From Alphaproteobacteria bacterium (GTDB taxonomy: Bacteria; Pseudomonadota; Alphaproteobacteria; UBA6615): a stretch of 34,008 nucleotides of DNA. Where the stretch lies: positions 1-34,008 of the forward strand of contig JAPKDV010000010.1 of the NCBI GenBank assembly GCA_028822385.1, written 5' to 3'. Of this stretch, positions 23,101 through 30,173 are shown in pieces (position 1 is the first letter of the stretch; every line of letters begins with the position of its first letter). The translations under genes and the position numbers were made by a program. The notes beneath the pieces were generated by a model. It saw only the letters and a program-made list of their open reading frames with translations, did no database searches and was not told the DNA's origin.

Positions 23101-24335
23101 TGTGCAGTTCCTAGAATATCCGCAATCGCGTCGACGACACGATCGACATCGCTTTCTTCCATCTTTGGAAAGAGAGGCAGAGAGAGGCAGCGTGAGTAGT
23201 AGGCGGCCACTCCGGGAAGATTTGGTTTGCCGTAACGCTCGGTGTAATAAGGCTGCCATGGCACCGGTGTATAATGGACTTGGGTTCCGATCCCTCGGTC
23301 ACGCAACGCTCTCATGAATGCACCGCGCTCGATCCCCAGTGCCTCGAAATCGATCAGCGTAACATAGAGATGCCACGCCGGCCGACATTGAGCGGTGCGC
23401 GCAAGCCCGCGCACTGTCGGCGCAAATGCGGCGAGCCGCTGATCGTAGTGTTCGGCCAGTTTGCGCCGTTGCTCGACGAATCGGTCCAGCTTCCCCAGCT
23501 GGCTCAGTCCCAGCGCACAGTGTATCCCGCTGGCACGGTAATTGAGCCCTGGTTCATGCATTTCGTAGTACCAAGGTTGTGGGAGGCCTGATGCGTCGAA
23601 GGCGAGATCGTTGCGCTTATACTTTGTGGGATCGCGGGTCATGCCGTGATTGCGTAATTCGCGCAAGCGCGAGGCTAGTCGGTCGTCGTTAGTTGTAATT
23701 GCACCACCTTCGCCCATGGCAATAGTTTTGACTGGGTGGAACGAGAATGTTGCCATGTCACCATGGGCGCATGCGCCGATAGCATGGGACTTGCCGTCTG
23801 CGCTATAGCTCGTACCTAGCGCGTGGCAGGCATCCTCGATAATCGTCAAACCATGTTTATCAGCGAAGACGCTGTAATCTTCCATCGCGTCGCATTGTCC
23901 TGCAAAATGCACAGGCAGGACTGCCCGCACCCGACTATCGCCGGCTAGGCTTAGCGCTGACGCTGCATGCTCAGCGCTCATCAGTCCGCTTTCTGGGTCG
24001 ACATCTGCGAATAGGACTTTTGCACCACAAATCTGTGCCGCGTTCGCTGATGCGAGGAACGTGTTTGCTGGCACAATGACGGCATCACCTGGGCCGATGT
24101 CTGCGGCCATCACAGCCAAATGTAGGGCAGCAGTTCCGCTGCTGCATGCCACGGCATGGCGCGCGCCAACGCGTGCGGCAAAGGCTGCCTCGAATTGCTC
24201 GACGACTGGACCCTGCGTAAGCCAATCGCTGCGCAACACCTTGACCACGGCCTCAATGTCATCTTCCTCGATGAGCTGGCGGCCATAGGGTAGAGGGTCG
24301 TTGTTGGTGGGGTTTTTGCTGATCTGATTTTCCAT
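23097..24335 (-). CDS. pseC: PseC-like UDP-4-keto-sugar aminotransferase
   Basis: A 412-residue DegT/DnrJ-type aminotransferase. LPYGRQLIEEDDIEAVVKVL (15-34) and SDWLTQGPVVEQFE (36-49) are the usual PseC opening, and ACSSGTAALHLAVMA binds PLP phosphate. IIEDACHALG (165-174) gives Asp168 and TFSFHPVKTIAMGEGG (196-211) gives Lys203, the Schiff-base lysine. The family aminates the 4-keto product of PseB using glutamate. A clear Shine-Dalgarno (GGAG) lies nine bases before the ATG, inside a possible hairpin. It is the first structural gene after the NusG-like gene. Its partner pseB is not next to it but about 5 kb away beyond a plus-strand operon. Confidence 0.87.
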   Translation of the reverse strand: MENQISKNPTNNDPLPYGRQLIEEDDIEAVVKVLRSDWLTQGPVVEQFEAAFAARVGARHAVACSSGTAALHLAVMAADIGPGDAVIVPANTFLASANAAQICGAKVLFADVDPESGLMSAEHAASALSLAGDSRVRAVLPVHFAGQCDAMEDYSVFADKHGLTIIEDACHALGTSYSADGKSHAIGACAHGDMATFSFHPVKTIAMGEGGAITTNDDRLASRLRELRNHGMTRDPTKYKRNDLAFDASGLPQPWYYEMHEPGLNYRASGIHCALGLSQLGKLDRFVEQRRKLAEHYDQRLAAFAPTVRGLARTAQCRPAWHLYVTLIDFEALGIERGAFMRALRDRGIGTQVHYTPVPWQPYYTERYGKPNLPGVAAYYSRCLSLPLFPKMEESDVDRVVDAIADILGTAQ

Positions 24336-24344
24336 GCTACCGCA

Positions 24345-24370
24345 CTCCGGGTGAACGGGTGCTCACCGGA
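24345..24370 (-). promoter_or_regulatory. Possible hairpin overlapping the pseC ribosome-binding site
   Basis: In the 63-base gap between the NusG-like gene and pseC, CTCCGGGTGA and TCACCGGAA face each other across an eight-base loop, pairing with one bulge. On the coding strand the 3' arm includes the GGAG ribosome-binding site of pseC. There is no T-run, so it is not a classical terminator. It could affect pseC translation or be a pause or recruitment element for the NusG-like protein; no consensus exists here to test that by eye. Confidence 0.3.
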
Positions 24371-24398
24371 ATGGGATGCGCTTGAGTTGGGCGACCCG

Positions 24399-24902
24399 TC
24401 AGTCGTAGGTGCTGACGAGTTCTCCTGGTATTTTCACTCGAACCTGCCGCCCGAGCAAGTCGAGCAACAGGACGACCCTGTCGGAATCGTCCATGGTGGC
24501 GAACTGGCCGATTTTGTTAATCAGTGCGCCCGACAAAATCTGTAGCCGGTCGCCCGGCCGGAATTTTTTCTCGCGCTCAAGGTCGACTAGGCCCTCCGCG
24601 TTTTCTCGTGTCGATATTTCCTCCACGACCCCTTCCGGCAAAGGCATCGGCATTTCGTTCGTCCCGACCATATGCGATACGCCGACCGTCGAATAGATGG
24701 CGCGCCAGCGTTCGCGCTCGAGATCGAGGCGCACAAATAGGTAGCGCGGAAATAGTGGGCGTCGTACATGAGTGAGCTTCCGAGCGTGTCGCCGCCGGCG
24801 CAGATATTGGGGCAGATAGGTCCGAAAGTCTTGGCGCAAGAGGTTTGCGAGCGCGGTTTGCTCGCCGTTTGGCCGAGTGTGGACGACGTACCAGTGATCC
24901 AT
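24399..24902 (-). CDS. NusG/RfaH-like specialised transcription antiterminator
   Basis: A 167-residue NusG-family protein. The NGN domain is seen as WYVVHTRPNGEQTALANLLR (4-23), FRTYLPQYLRRR (26-37) and RRPLFPRYLFVRLDLERERW (47-66), with YSTVGVSHMVGTN behind it. The KOW-type C-terminal domain starts at KFRPGDRLQILSGALINKIG (112-131). The size and the PLFPRYLFV motif fit RfaH- and UpxY-type paralogues, not housekeeping NusG, which would sit with secE. Such proteins ride on RNA polymerase and suppress pausing and termination over long polysaccharide operons. It directly follows the regulator gene (TGA then ATG, no gap) and precedes more than 24 kb of same-strand genes, its likely target. Confidence 0.88.
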   Translation of the reverse strand: MDHWYVVHTRPNGEQTALANLLRQDFRTYLPQYLRRRRHARKLTHVRRPLFPRYLFVRLDLERERWRAIYSTVGVSHMVGTNEMPMPLPEGVVEEISTRENAEGLVDLEREKKFRPGDRLQILSGALINKIGQFATMDDSDRVVLLLDLLGRQVRVKIPGELVSTYD

Positions 24903-25520
24903 TCAGCTCCCCCGTTTTGGCGGGACGATGCGCAGTAAGGGCAACGGCAGGACACGCTCATTTGCGAAGGTGTTGATTAACTGCTCGTAGGTTGCCTGTG
25001 GCGAAACCACGTCGGTCACCACTACGGCATCAATGCCGCTCAGCATGTCTAAATCACCGATTACGCGCCGCCCTGCAAACTCGGCATAGATGTCGTCGAA
25101 CCCGATGATATTCTCGACCTTGATGGGAAAATCTCGCGCCGAGAGTAGGGCTATCTCGCACAACTCGCCGGGGCCTGCGAGTGCGACGCGGGTCCAGCCG
25201 CGCAGCGCGCAGCGCTCGAAGCTATCCGAGCACTGAGCTTTGGCGTCGCGGAAAAAGGAGAGCGAATCAGATAGATATTCGGCCGTCAGCCGAGCCTTTT
25301 CGGCGAATCCCTTTGGCGTAAGATAGTAGGCGTAGCGACGCGCTGGTGCGCGGCGGACCTTGACATGGCCCTTGTTGATGCACCGGCGCAGATAGGCATT
25401 CGCCAATCCAAGGGCTATTCCCAGCTCGTCAGCCAGATTGCGCTGGGTAACGTTGCTGCTCTCATGCACGGCGTTCAGGACGCCCAGCGTTACGATTGGG
25501 GCTTGATGTTTACGGTCCAT
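24903..25520 (-). CDS. Winged-helix regulator with a C-terminal Rossmann-like domain
   Basis: A 205-residue protein. Residues 10-70 form a winged helix-turn-helix: TLGVLNAVHESSNVTQRNLA, then DELGIALGLANAYLRRCINK as the recognition helix, and the wing VKVRRAPARRYAYYLTPKGF. Residues 108-200 look like a Rossmann or CoA-binding-like domain: TRVALAGPGELCEIALLSA, VENIIGFDDIYAEFAGRRVI, DAVVVTDVVSPQATYEQLI. It is longer than the small MarR-type regulators usually found before polysaccharide operons because of this second domain, which might sense a nucleotide, NAD(H) or a pathway intermediate (inference). Inverted repeats lie 21-56 bases upstream of its start, suggesting it controls its own operon. 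It is translated just before the NusG-like protein. Confidence 0.75.
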   Translation of the reverse strand: MDRKHQAPIVTLGVLNAVHESSNVTQRNLADELGIALGLANAYLRRCINKGHVKVRRAPARRYAYYLTPKGFAEKARLTAEYLSDSLSFFRDAKAQCSDSFERCALRGWTRVALAGPGELCEIALLSARDFPIKVENIIGFDDIYAEFAGRRVIGDLDMLSGIDAVVVTDVVSPQATYEQLINTFANERVLPLPLLRIVPPKRGS

Positions 25521-25540
25521 CAGATTGTTCGGCCGCTCTA

Positions 25541-25579
25541 TTGTTCACTTCTTGAACAAATACTTGTTCACTCCGTGAA
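25541..25579. promoter_or_regulatory. Paired inverted repeats, candidate operator of the winged-helix regulator
   Basis: TTGTTCACTTCTTGAACAA (25541-25559) is a perfect 7-bp inverted repeat with a 5-bp spacer. Twenty-three bases further, TTGTTCA (25564-25570) recurs with a partial mate TGAA after the same 5-bp spacing. The inner arms TGAACAA and TTGTTCA also pair across ATAC. The 23-bp period puts two dimer sites roughly on the same face of the helix. The array is 21 to 59 bases upstream of the regulator's ATG and overlaps a candidate promoter, as expected for autoregulation; it could also affect the divergent plus-strand operon. Confidence 0.6.
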
Positions 25580-25585
25580 AGTCAA
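25557..25585 (-). promoter_or_regulatory. Candidate promoter of the regulator/NusG/pse operon
   Basis: On the minus strand TTGACT (25580-25585) and TATTTG (25557-25562) are separated by 17 bases, a good -35 box with a weak -10 box. Transcription would start about 30 bases before the regulator's ATG. The spacer contains one of the TTGTTCA repeats, so a bound regulator would block polymerase. Confidence 0.4.
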
Positions 25586-25808
25586 TTGAGGAAACCCATG
25601 ATGGTTAAGGGGTTTTTACGCGCCCAAAAAATAAGGTTATTGTATAGATGTGTAATTCAGGCCATGCATACTAGTGAGCCAGACGGTGAGGCCCTCTTAG
25701 GGAGTTCAGAGGCGTTGAGGGTGTCAATTAGTCGCGTAGGGCGCGGTCTACGGTGCGCATAGAAAGGCCCTCACTTGGGCAAGTAGACAAGGTCTAAAGA
25801 GGTAACGA

Positions 25809-27296
25809 ATGCAAGCGAGAATCCCATTAGCAACGATGTCTTTGTTGGCGCTTTGGCCGTTCACAAGCTTTTTGAATAATAATCAGGATGACGTCCTGAT
25901 TTATGGCGGTGCTGTTTCGCTCTATGGTTTAATTTTTCTCGCCGGAGTTTTATTGGCAGCAGTTTTGGCCATTTCTTTTCTTGGTCGAGCAAGGGCCTCT
26001 GCTGTGGCTCATGTGTTGGGCGTTGGAAGCGTTCTGCTGTTCAGTTATCTACCTCTCTCCTCGCTTTTATCCGTACTTGGGATTTCTTTGGGCTCGATCC
26101 GTATAGCGATTTGGATGGTAATCTCACTCTTCATTCTAATTCTGGTTTGGCGCGCATCGCGGTTCAGGCAGACTTCGCAGGTATTAGCGATGGTGGCGTT
26201 GGTGATTATGGTGGTGCCGCTACTGGGTCTTGCGAACTTCTTTTTGAGGGGAAGCACGGGCATTGCATCCGAGACCGAGATGAGTGTAGCCGAGCCGCAT
26301 CTGCAGCCAAATGTGTACTGGTTTGTTTTCGATGCCTATTCACGTTCAGATGTGCTTGAGGATTATTTCGGGTACGACAACTCAGGTTTCCTTGATGCGC
26401 TAGGGGAACGATCCTTCGAAGTTGCAAAAGGGTCACTGGCGAACTACGCCAGTACCAAGCTGTCGATAAGCACGACCGCGACGATGGAGTATTTTATTCC
26501 GGTCGACGCCCCGCTACATCCGTCTATGTGGACCGCCCGTCTTCAGGGTTTTAACCCTGTTGTTAAGCGCTTCCGCAGCTTGGGGTATGATTATATTCAT
26601 GCCGAGCCGGGGGGGAATAATCTCAAAACTCGGTGTGGTGGAGTTGAGGATATCTGCGTCAAGTCTACACCTTTGGGTGTGATCTCGATTAGCGAAGCCG
26701 AGGTTGGCTTGCTGCAACTTACGCCAGCCTTTCCCGTCATCCGCCGTCTCTTCCCCAGCCTCCTGAGTTTCGACTTCACAAACGTTGGGGATGTTACTGC
26801 GCGTCTGGATTTTGGATCCCAGAAGCCGTTTTTCCTTTTTGCACATATCCTCTCTCCTCACCCACCGCAGCGGTTTGACGCTAAGTGCAGCCTGCTCGCG
26901 CGGGTCGAATTTGATCTCTCTGGCGAGGATTATTCGAAACTGGCCGAGGACTATTTGAATGATCTGCGGTGTCTGAATGGGCATATACTGGAAGCGGTCG
27001 ATTTGATTTTAGCGAATGACCAGAGCGACCCCATTATCGTTTTGCAATCCGACCACGGTTTCCGCGGGAAGGGGCTTCGTCCCGTACGCTCGACCGTTCG
27101 CGTCGCACCTGAATTGATTAGCTATGCCAATCTGCATGCTATGCGGTTACCCGAATCATGTAACAATGGGAAGATTGATGACTTTAGTCTTGTCAACACG
27201 TTCCGCATTGTTCTCCCCTGTGTTGATGGTAAATCGCGCGAATTGTTACCGACTAGGAAATTTCGAAAAAAAAATGGTGCACTTCATGCGTTTTAA
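25809..27296 (+). CDS. Membrane-anchored sulfatase/alkaline phosphatase superfamily protein 2
   Basis: A 495-residue paralogue of the minus-strand protein at 5617-7203. About five membrane segments occupy the first 145 residues. Then NVYWFVFDAYSRSDVLEDYF (from about 163) gives the first metal aspartate, SLANYASTKLSISTTATM is the likely nucleophile region, FLFAHILSPHPPQRF is shared with the paralogue, and IVLQSDHGFRGKG (about 415) is the second metal site. The first has DGY where this has DAY. The probable function is transfer of a phospho-alcohol group, or sulfate removal, on a periplasmic glycan. AAGAGGT lies eight bases before the ATG, a good ribosome-binding site. It opens a three-gene plus-strand operon and overlaps the next gene. 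Confidence 0.75.
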   Translation: MQARIPLATMSLLALWPFTSFLNNNQDDVLIYGGAVSLYGLIFLAGVLLAAVLAISFLGRARASAVAHVLGVGSVLLFSYLPLSSLLSVLGISLGSIRIAIWMVISLFILILVWRASRFRQTSQVLAMVALVIMVVPLLGLANFFLRGSTGIASETEMSVAEPHLQPNVYWFVFDAYSRSDVLEDYFGYDNSGFLDALGERSFEVAKGSLANYASTKLSISTTATMEYFIPVDAPLHPSMWTARLQGFNPVVKRFRSLGYDYIHAEPGGNNLKTRCGGVEDICVKSTPLGVISISEAEVGLLQLTPAFPVIRRLFPSLLSFDFTNVGDVTARLDFGSQKPFFLFAHILSPHPPQRFDAKCSLLARVEFDLSGEDYSKLAEDYLNDLRCLNGHILEAVDLILANDQSDPIIVLQSDHGFRGKGLRPVRSTVRVAPELISYANLHAMRLPESCNNGKIDDFSLVNTFRIVLPCVDGKSRELLPTRKFRKKNGALHAF

Positions 27297-27588
27297 TCTG
27301 ATGCTAGTCAAAAGTAGTAAGATCGGAATATCCCGGTGGTTTTTCGTGGGCCGAATCCCGTTGCGGGTTTTCATAGCGACCTGTGGATTGGTGGCCGTCA
27401 ATACTCCGGCTTACGCCTATATTGATCCGGGTACTGGCGGCATGTTGCTGCAACTCTTGCTTGGCGGTGCGGCCGGTGCGCTGGTGATCGGCAAGCTCTA
27501 CTGGCTGCGGATCAAGGAAGGGTTTCAAAGCATTTTTGGTGGGCGCACAAAACCCGAGGATCCGAGCGATAGCGATACAGGAAACTGA
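27274..27588 (+). CDS. Small membrane protein with YIDPGTGG motif
   Basis: About 104 residues. A hydrophobic segment, VFIATCGLVAVNTPAYA (about residues 30-46), looks like a signal sequence ending in Ala-Tyr-Ala. YIDPGTGGMLLQLLLGGAAG follows, continuing into a second membrane segment and a charged tail (KEGFQSIFGGRTKPEDP). The Tyr-Ile-Asp-Pro-Gly-Thr-Gly motif is a hallmark of small membrane proteins often encoded beside membrane sulfatase-like transferases, and here it directly follows one, overlapping its last 23 bases. ATG codons at 27274, 27286 and 27301 are all possible starts, none with a clear Shine-Dalgarno; the far upstream ATG at 27124 is inside the sulfatase gene and is not credible. 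Probably a partner of the transferase. Confidence 0.65.
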   Translation: MVHFMRFNLMLVKSSKIGISRWFFVGRIPLRVFIATCGLVAVNTPAYAYIDPGTGGMLLQLLLGGAAGALVIGKLYWLRIKEGFQSIFGGRTKPEDPSDSDTGN

Positions 27589-27611
27589 CTTCACAGAACA
27601 ACGGGCGCACG

Positions 27612-29006
27612 GTGGAACTTAAATTTGACCCAGGATCTTTCAAGGATCCAGATGGGCGTATCTTCGAATATCAGGGAAATATCTATCGAACACTATCGTC
27701 GAGTGCGGGAGCGCGAATGCGCACGCTGGAAGCGGATGGTAGCCTTTCCTCGTTCATCGAACCGGGACTCTTAATCGAGAGCGAGCTGGTTCGTGCGGCT
27801 GACGCTGGGTTGGCGGATGCGGGCCTCGGTGAAACGGTAATGCGACATGTGCGCATCCCAGTTATGACATATCCGTCGGAATGGTCTTTCGACATGCTGC
27901 GCGATGCTGCATTGGTGACCCTAGATTTGCTGCAGAAATGTCTTGAACGTGACCTAACACTCAAGGATGCGACCGCCTTCAACGTTGCGTTTCATGACGG
28001 GCGGATGCAGTTCTTCGATACGCTCTCGATTGATGATTATGTGGGGGGCGCGCCTTGGGATGGTTATGCGCAGTTCTGCCGGGAATTCTTGTTCCCGTTG
28101 ATGTTTACCAGTTATCGTGGGATCGAATTTCAACCTTGGCTGCGCGGCAGTCTCTCGGGTATCCCCGTTCGCACATTCGCGCGTCTACTCAGTCTGCGTG
28201 AAAAGTTTCGTGGCCCGGTCTTGAAGCACGTTGTGCTGCAAGCAAAACTCGATCGCAGCTTTGCTGATACCGATACGGAGATGCGTTCGTCGTTCAAGAC
28301 GATGAAGTTCTCGAAACCTATGATCGTTGCCAACGTGGTGGGGCTATCAAAAACCCTACGCAAGCTCAGCTATGAAGCGGGTGATTCGGTCTGGGGTGAT
28401 TACGCGGCCAACCATTCTTATAGCGCCGAAGATGAGACAACCAAACGTCAATTCGTGGATCAGGCGGTTGATTATCTTTCCCCGTCGACGGTTGTAGACC
28501 TTGGTGGCAATATTGGTGACTACAGCTTTCTCGTGGCCCCGAAGGTCGACCGGGTCTTGTGTGTGGATATCGACCCGGCCTGCATTAACACACTGTATCG
28601 ACGTATTCGCGATGGTGGCCCGACCAACGTGGTTCCAATTGTCGGAGACCTGCTGAATCCTACCCCTGCTTTGGGCTGGAATCTGACCGAACGGCGTGAC
28701 TTGTTCGAGCGCATCAGGTCAGAGAGTTTCTTCGCGCTGGCTCTGGTGCATCATCTGGCGATAAGCGGGAATGTGCCTTTGCCACGTGTGGTCGAAACAC
28801 TGCATCGCATCGCGCCGGCTGGTGTTGTCGAGTGGGTAGACAAGCAGGATGCGATGGTCCAGCGGATGTTGCGCAATCGTACGGATGTTTTTGAGGATTA
28901 CACTTGGGATGCGTTCCGCACCGAGCTCGAGCGTCGGTTCAACATTGTAAAAACTGTTGAGACACACAATGGCGCCCGCCGCCTCTGCATGCTGGAGCCG
29001 CGATAA
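27612..29006 (+). CDS. Two-domain SAM-dependent methyltransferase (NoeA-like)
   Basis: A 464-residue protein. The C-terminal half has a class I methyltransferase core: STVVDLGGNIGDYSFLVAP (about 293-311, motif I) and RVLCVDIDPACINTLYRRIR (motif II). The N-terminal half has segments recalling a protein-kinase-like fold: LTLKDATAFNVAFHDGRMQF (around 117-136) resembles the catalytic-loop Lys-Asp-x-x-x-x-Asn pattern, followed by FFDTLSIDDY in the position of the metal-binding aspartate. This organisation is known from NoeA-type nodulation proteins and relatives in glycan loci, where the target is unknown. The start is GTG at 27612, 23 bases after the small membrane protein gene. It ends nine bases from pseB on the other strand. 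Confidence 0.65.
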   Translation: MELKFDPGSFKDPDGRIFEYQGNIYRTLSSSAGARMRTLEADGSLSSFIEPGLLIESELVRAADAGLADAGLGETVMRHVRIPVMTYPSEWSFDMLRDAALVTLDLLQKCLERDLTLKDATAFNVAFHDGRMQFFDTLSIDDYVGGAPWDGYAQFCREFLFPLMFTSYRGIEFQPWLRGSLSGIPVRTFARLLSLREKFRGPVLKHVVLQAKLDRSFADTDTEMRSSFKTMKFSKPMIVANVVGLSKTLRKLSYEAGDSVWGDYAANHSYSAEDETTKRQFVDQAVDYLSPSTVVDLGGNIGDYSFLVAPKVDRVLCVDIDPACINTLYRRIRDGGPTNVVPIVGDLLNPTPALGWNLTERRDLFERIRSESFFALALVHHLAISGNVPLPRVVETLHRIAPAGVVEWVDKQDAMVQRMLRNRTDVFEDYTWDAFRTELERRFNIVKTVETHNGARRLCMLEPR

Positions 29007-29015
29007 ACGACTGTG

Positions 29016-30029
29016 TTAGATTTGGTCGAGAAGCTTGACCAGTCCGTCCCTGTCGAGCCATTCCTCGTTCGTGTTACTCGCATAGTGAAAATCAGAAGGC
29101 GCGACGACGGCGCCTTCTGCTTCGTGCGAGGCCTGAACACTGGGGTCCTGTGCGGGGCAGATGACGTAGCGCCCGTCGCGCTCCACGACCGCGGCTGTGT
29201 CGTCCTCTGATATTAATAACTCGTGTAGCTTCTCACCGGGGCGAATGCCGACGACCTGACGCGGGATGCCTGGTGCGAGGGCTTCCATCATGTCGACGAC
29301 AGTCATACTGGGAACCTTCGGAACGAAGATTTCCCCACCCTTCATTAATTTTGCACTGGAAAGGACAAAATTAATTCCTTGGTCCAGTGTTATCCAGAAA
29401 CGGGTCATCCGATCATCAGTCAGGGGGATGCTATCACATCCCTCTTCCACAAGTCGTCGGATTAGGGGCACGATACTCCCGCGCGACCCAAGCACATTCC
29501 CGTAGCGCACAACGCTGAACCGGGTTGCTGAATCACCGGCGAGGGTGTTGGCAGCGATGAAGAGTTTATCCGACGCTAGCTTACTTGCTCCGTAGATGTT
29601 GATTGGGTTGACCGCTTTGTCCGTCGACAGGGCAATAACTTTTTCGACGCCAACATCAATCGCGGCGCTGATAACATTTTCGGCGCCGTAAACATTTGTT
29701 CGGATGCATTCGAATGGATTGTATTCGGCGGCTGGCACATGTTTAAGGGCCGCTGCGTGGATTACACAGTCAACGCCTCGCATAGCCATGCGGAGTCGAT
29801 CGACGTCGCGAACATCACCTAGAAAGTAGCGCAATTCTTCGCGATCCGCGAAGGCCGCCGACTGCTGCATGTCGTATTGCTTGTGTTCGTCGCGCGATAG
29901 GATGATCAGCTTGCGCAACTTGTAGCGCTTGAGCAGCGTTTCGGAAAACTGGCGGCCAAAGGAGCCGGTACCGCCTGTTATCAGGACGGTTTTTCCGTTG
30001 AAATCAATCGTGCTGTTTGTATTGGACAT
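29016..30029 (-). CDS. pseB: PseB-like UDP-GlcNAc 4,6-dehydratase (inverting)
   Basis: A 337-residue short-chain dehydrogenase-type enzyme that starts pseudaminic acid synthesis by 4,6-dehydration and C5 inversion of UDP-GlcNAc. KTVLITGGTGSFGRQFSETL (13-32) is the NADP-binding loop, and LSRDEHKQYDMQQ, FLGDVRDVDRL and HAAALKHVPAAEYNPFECIR are PseB/CapD signatures. STDKAVNPINIYGASKLASDK holds the Lys and Tyr-x-x-x-Lys catalytic residues, with Asp/Lys replacing the usual Ser-Tyr-Lys threonine pattern as in this family. A Shine-Dalgarno (AAGGA) precedes the ATG. It is set apart from the other pse genes by a convergent plus-strand operon. The 144 bases upstream contain no convincing promoter or further gene. 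Confidence 0.88.
   Translation of the reverse strand: MSNTNSTIDFNGKTVLITGGTGSFGRQFSETLLKRYKLRKLIILSRDEHKQYDMQQSAAFADREELRYFLGDVRDVDRLRMAMRGVDCVIHAAALKHVPAAEYNPFECIRTNVYGAENVISAAIDVGVEKVIALSTDKAVNPINIYGASKLASDKLFIAANTLAGDSATRFSVVRYGNVLGSRGSIVPLIRRLVEEGCDSIPLTDDRMTRFWITLDQGINFVLSSAKLMKGGEIFVPKVPSMTVVDMMEALAPGIPRQVVGIRPGEKLHELLISEDDTAAVVERDGRYVICPAQDPSVQASHEAEGAVVAPSDFHYASNTNEEWLDRDGLVKLLDQI
29093..29119. other. Perfect 10-bp inverted repeat inside the 3' end of pseB
   Basis: CAGAAGGCGC and GCGCCTTCTG flank a seven-base loop. The repeat lies within pseB codons for EGAVVAPSD and about 87 bases beyond the stop of the convergent plus-strand methyltransferase gene. It is not followed by a T-run on the plus strand and only by ATTTTC on the minus strand, so it is not a textbook terminator, but it is the strongest hairpin near this convergent junction. 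Confidence 0.55.
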
Positions 30030-30173
30030 GACTTCCTTTGAACTCAGGGTTTAGCAAACTGGCAGAGGTGGCCATTTTGGTTGCATAACCCGCCCCCGAA
30101 TACGCAAAGCGATGCGGTCTGTCACCGTTTATTTTAGACTCTGGGGCGCATCTCGGGATGTACACGACGTGCT

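Noticed and set aside
25600-25808. Promoter for the plus-strand operon
   Set aside because: TATAGA near 25640 looks like a -10 box, but no -35 box lies at suitable spacing; about 200 bases before the gene hold no other recognisable element.
27124-27273. Upstream ATG for the small membrane protein (154-residue form)
   Set aside because: The extra 50 codons lie inside the sulfatase-like gene in another frame and look non-coding; the signal-like segment begins later.
30062-30097. Eleven-codon minus-strand ORF upstream of pseB as a possible leader peptide
   Set aside because: No ribosome-binding site, no attenuator-type alternative hairpins and no codon bias were seen; such short frames occur by chance.
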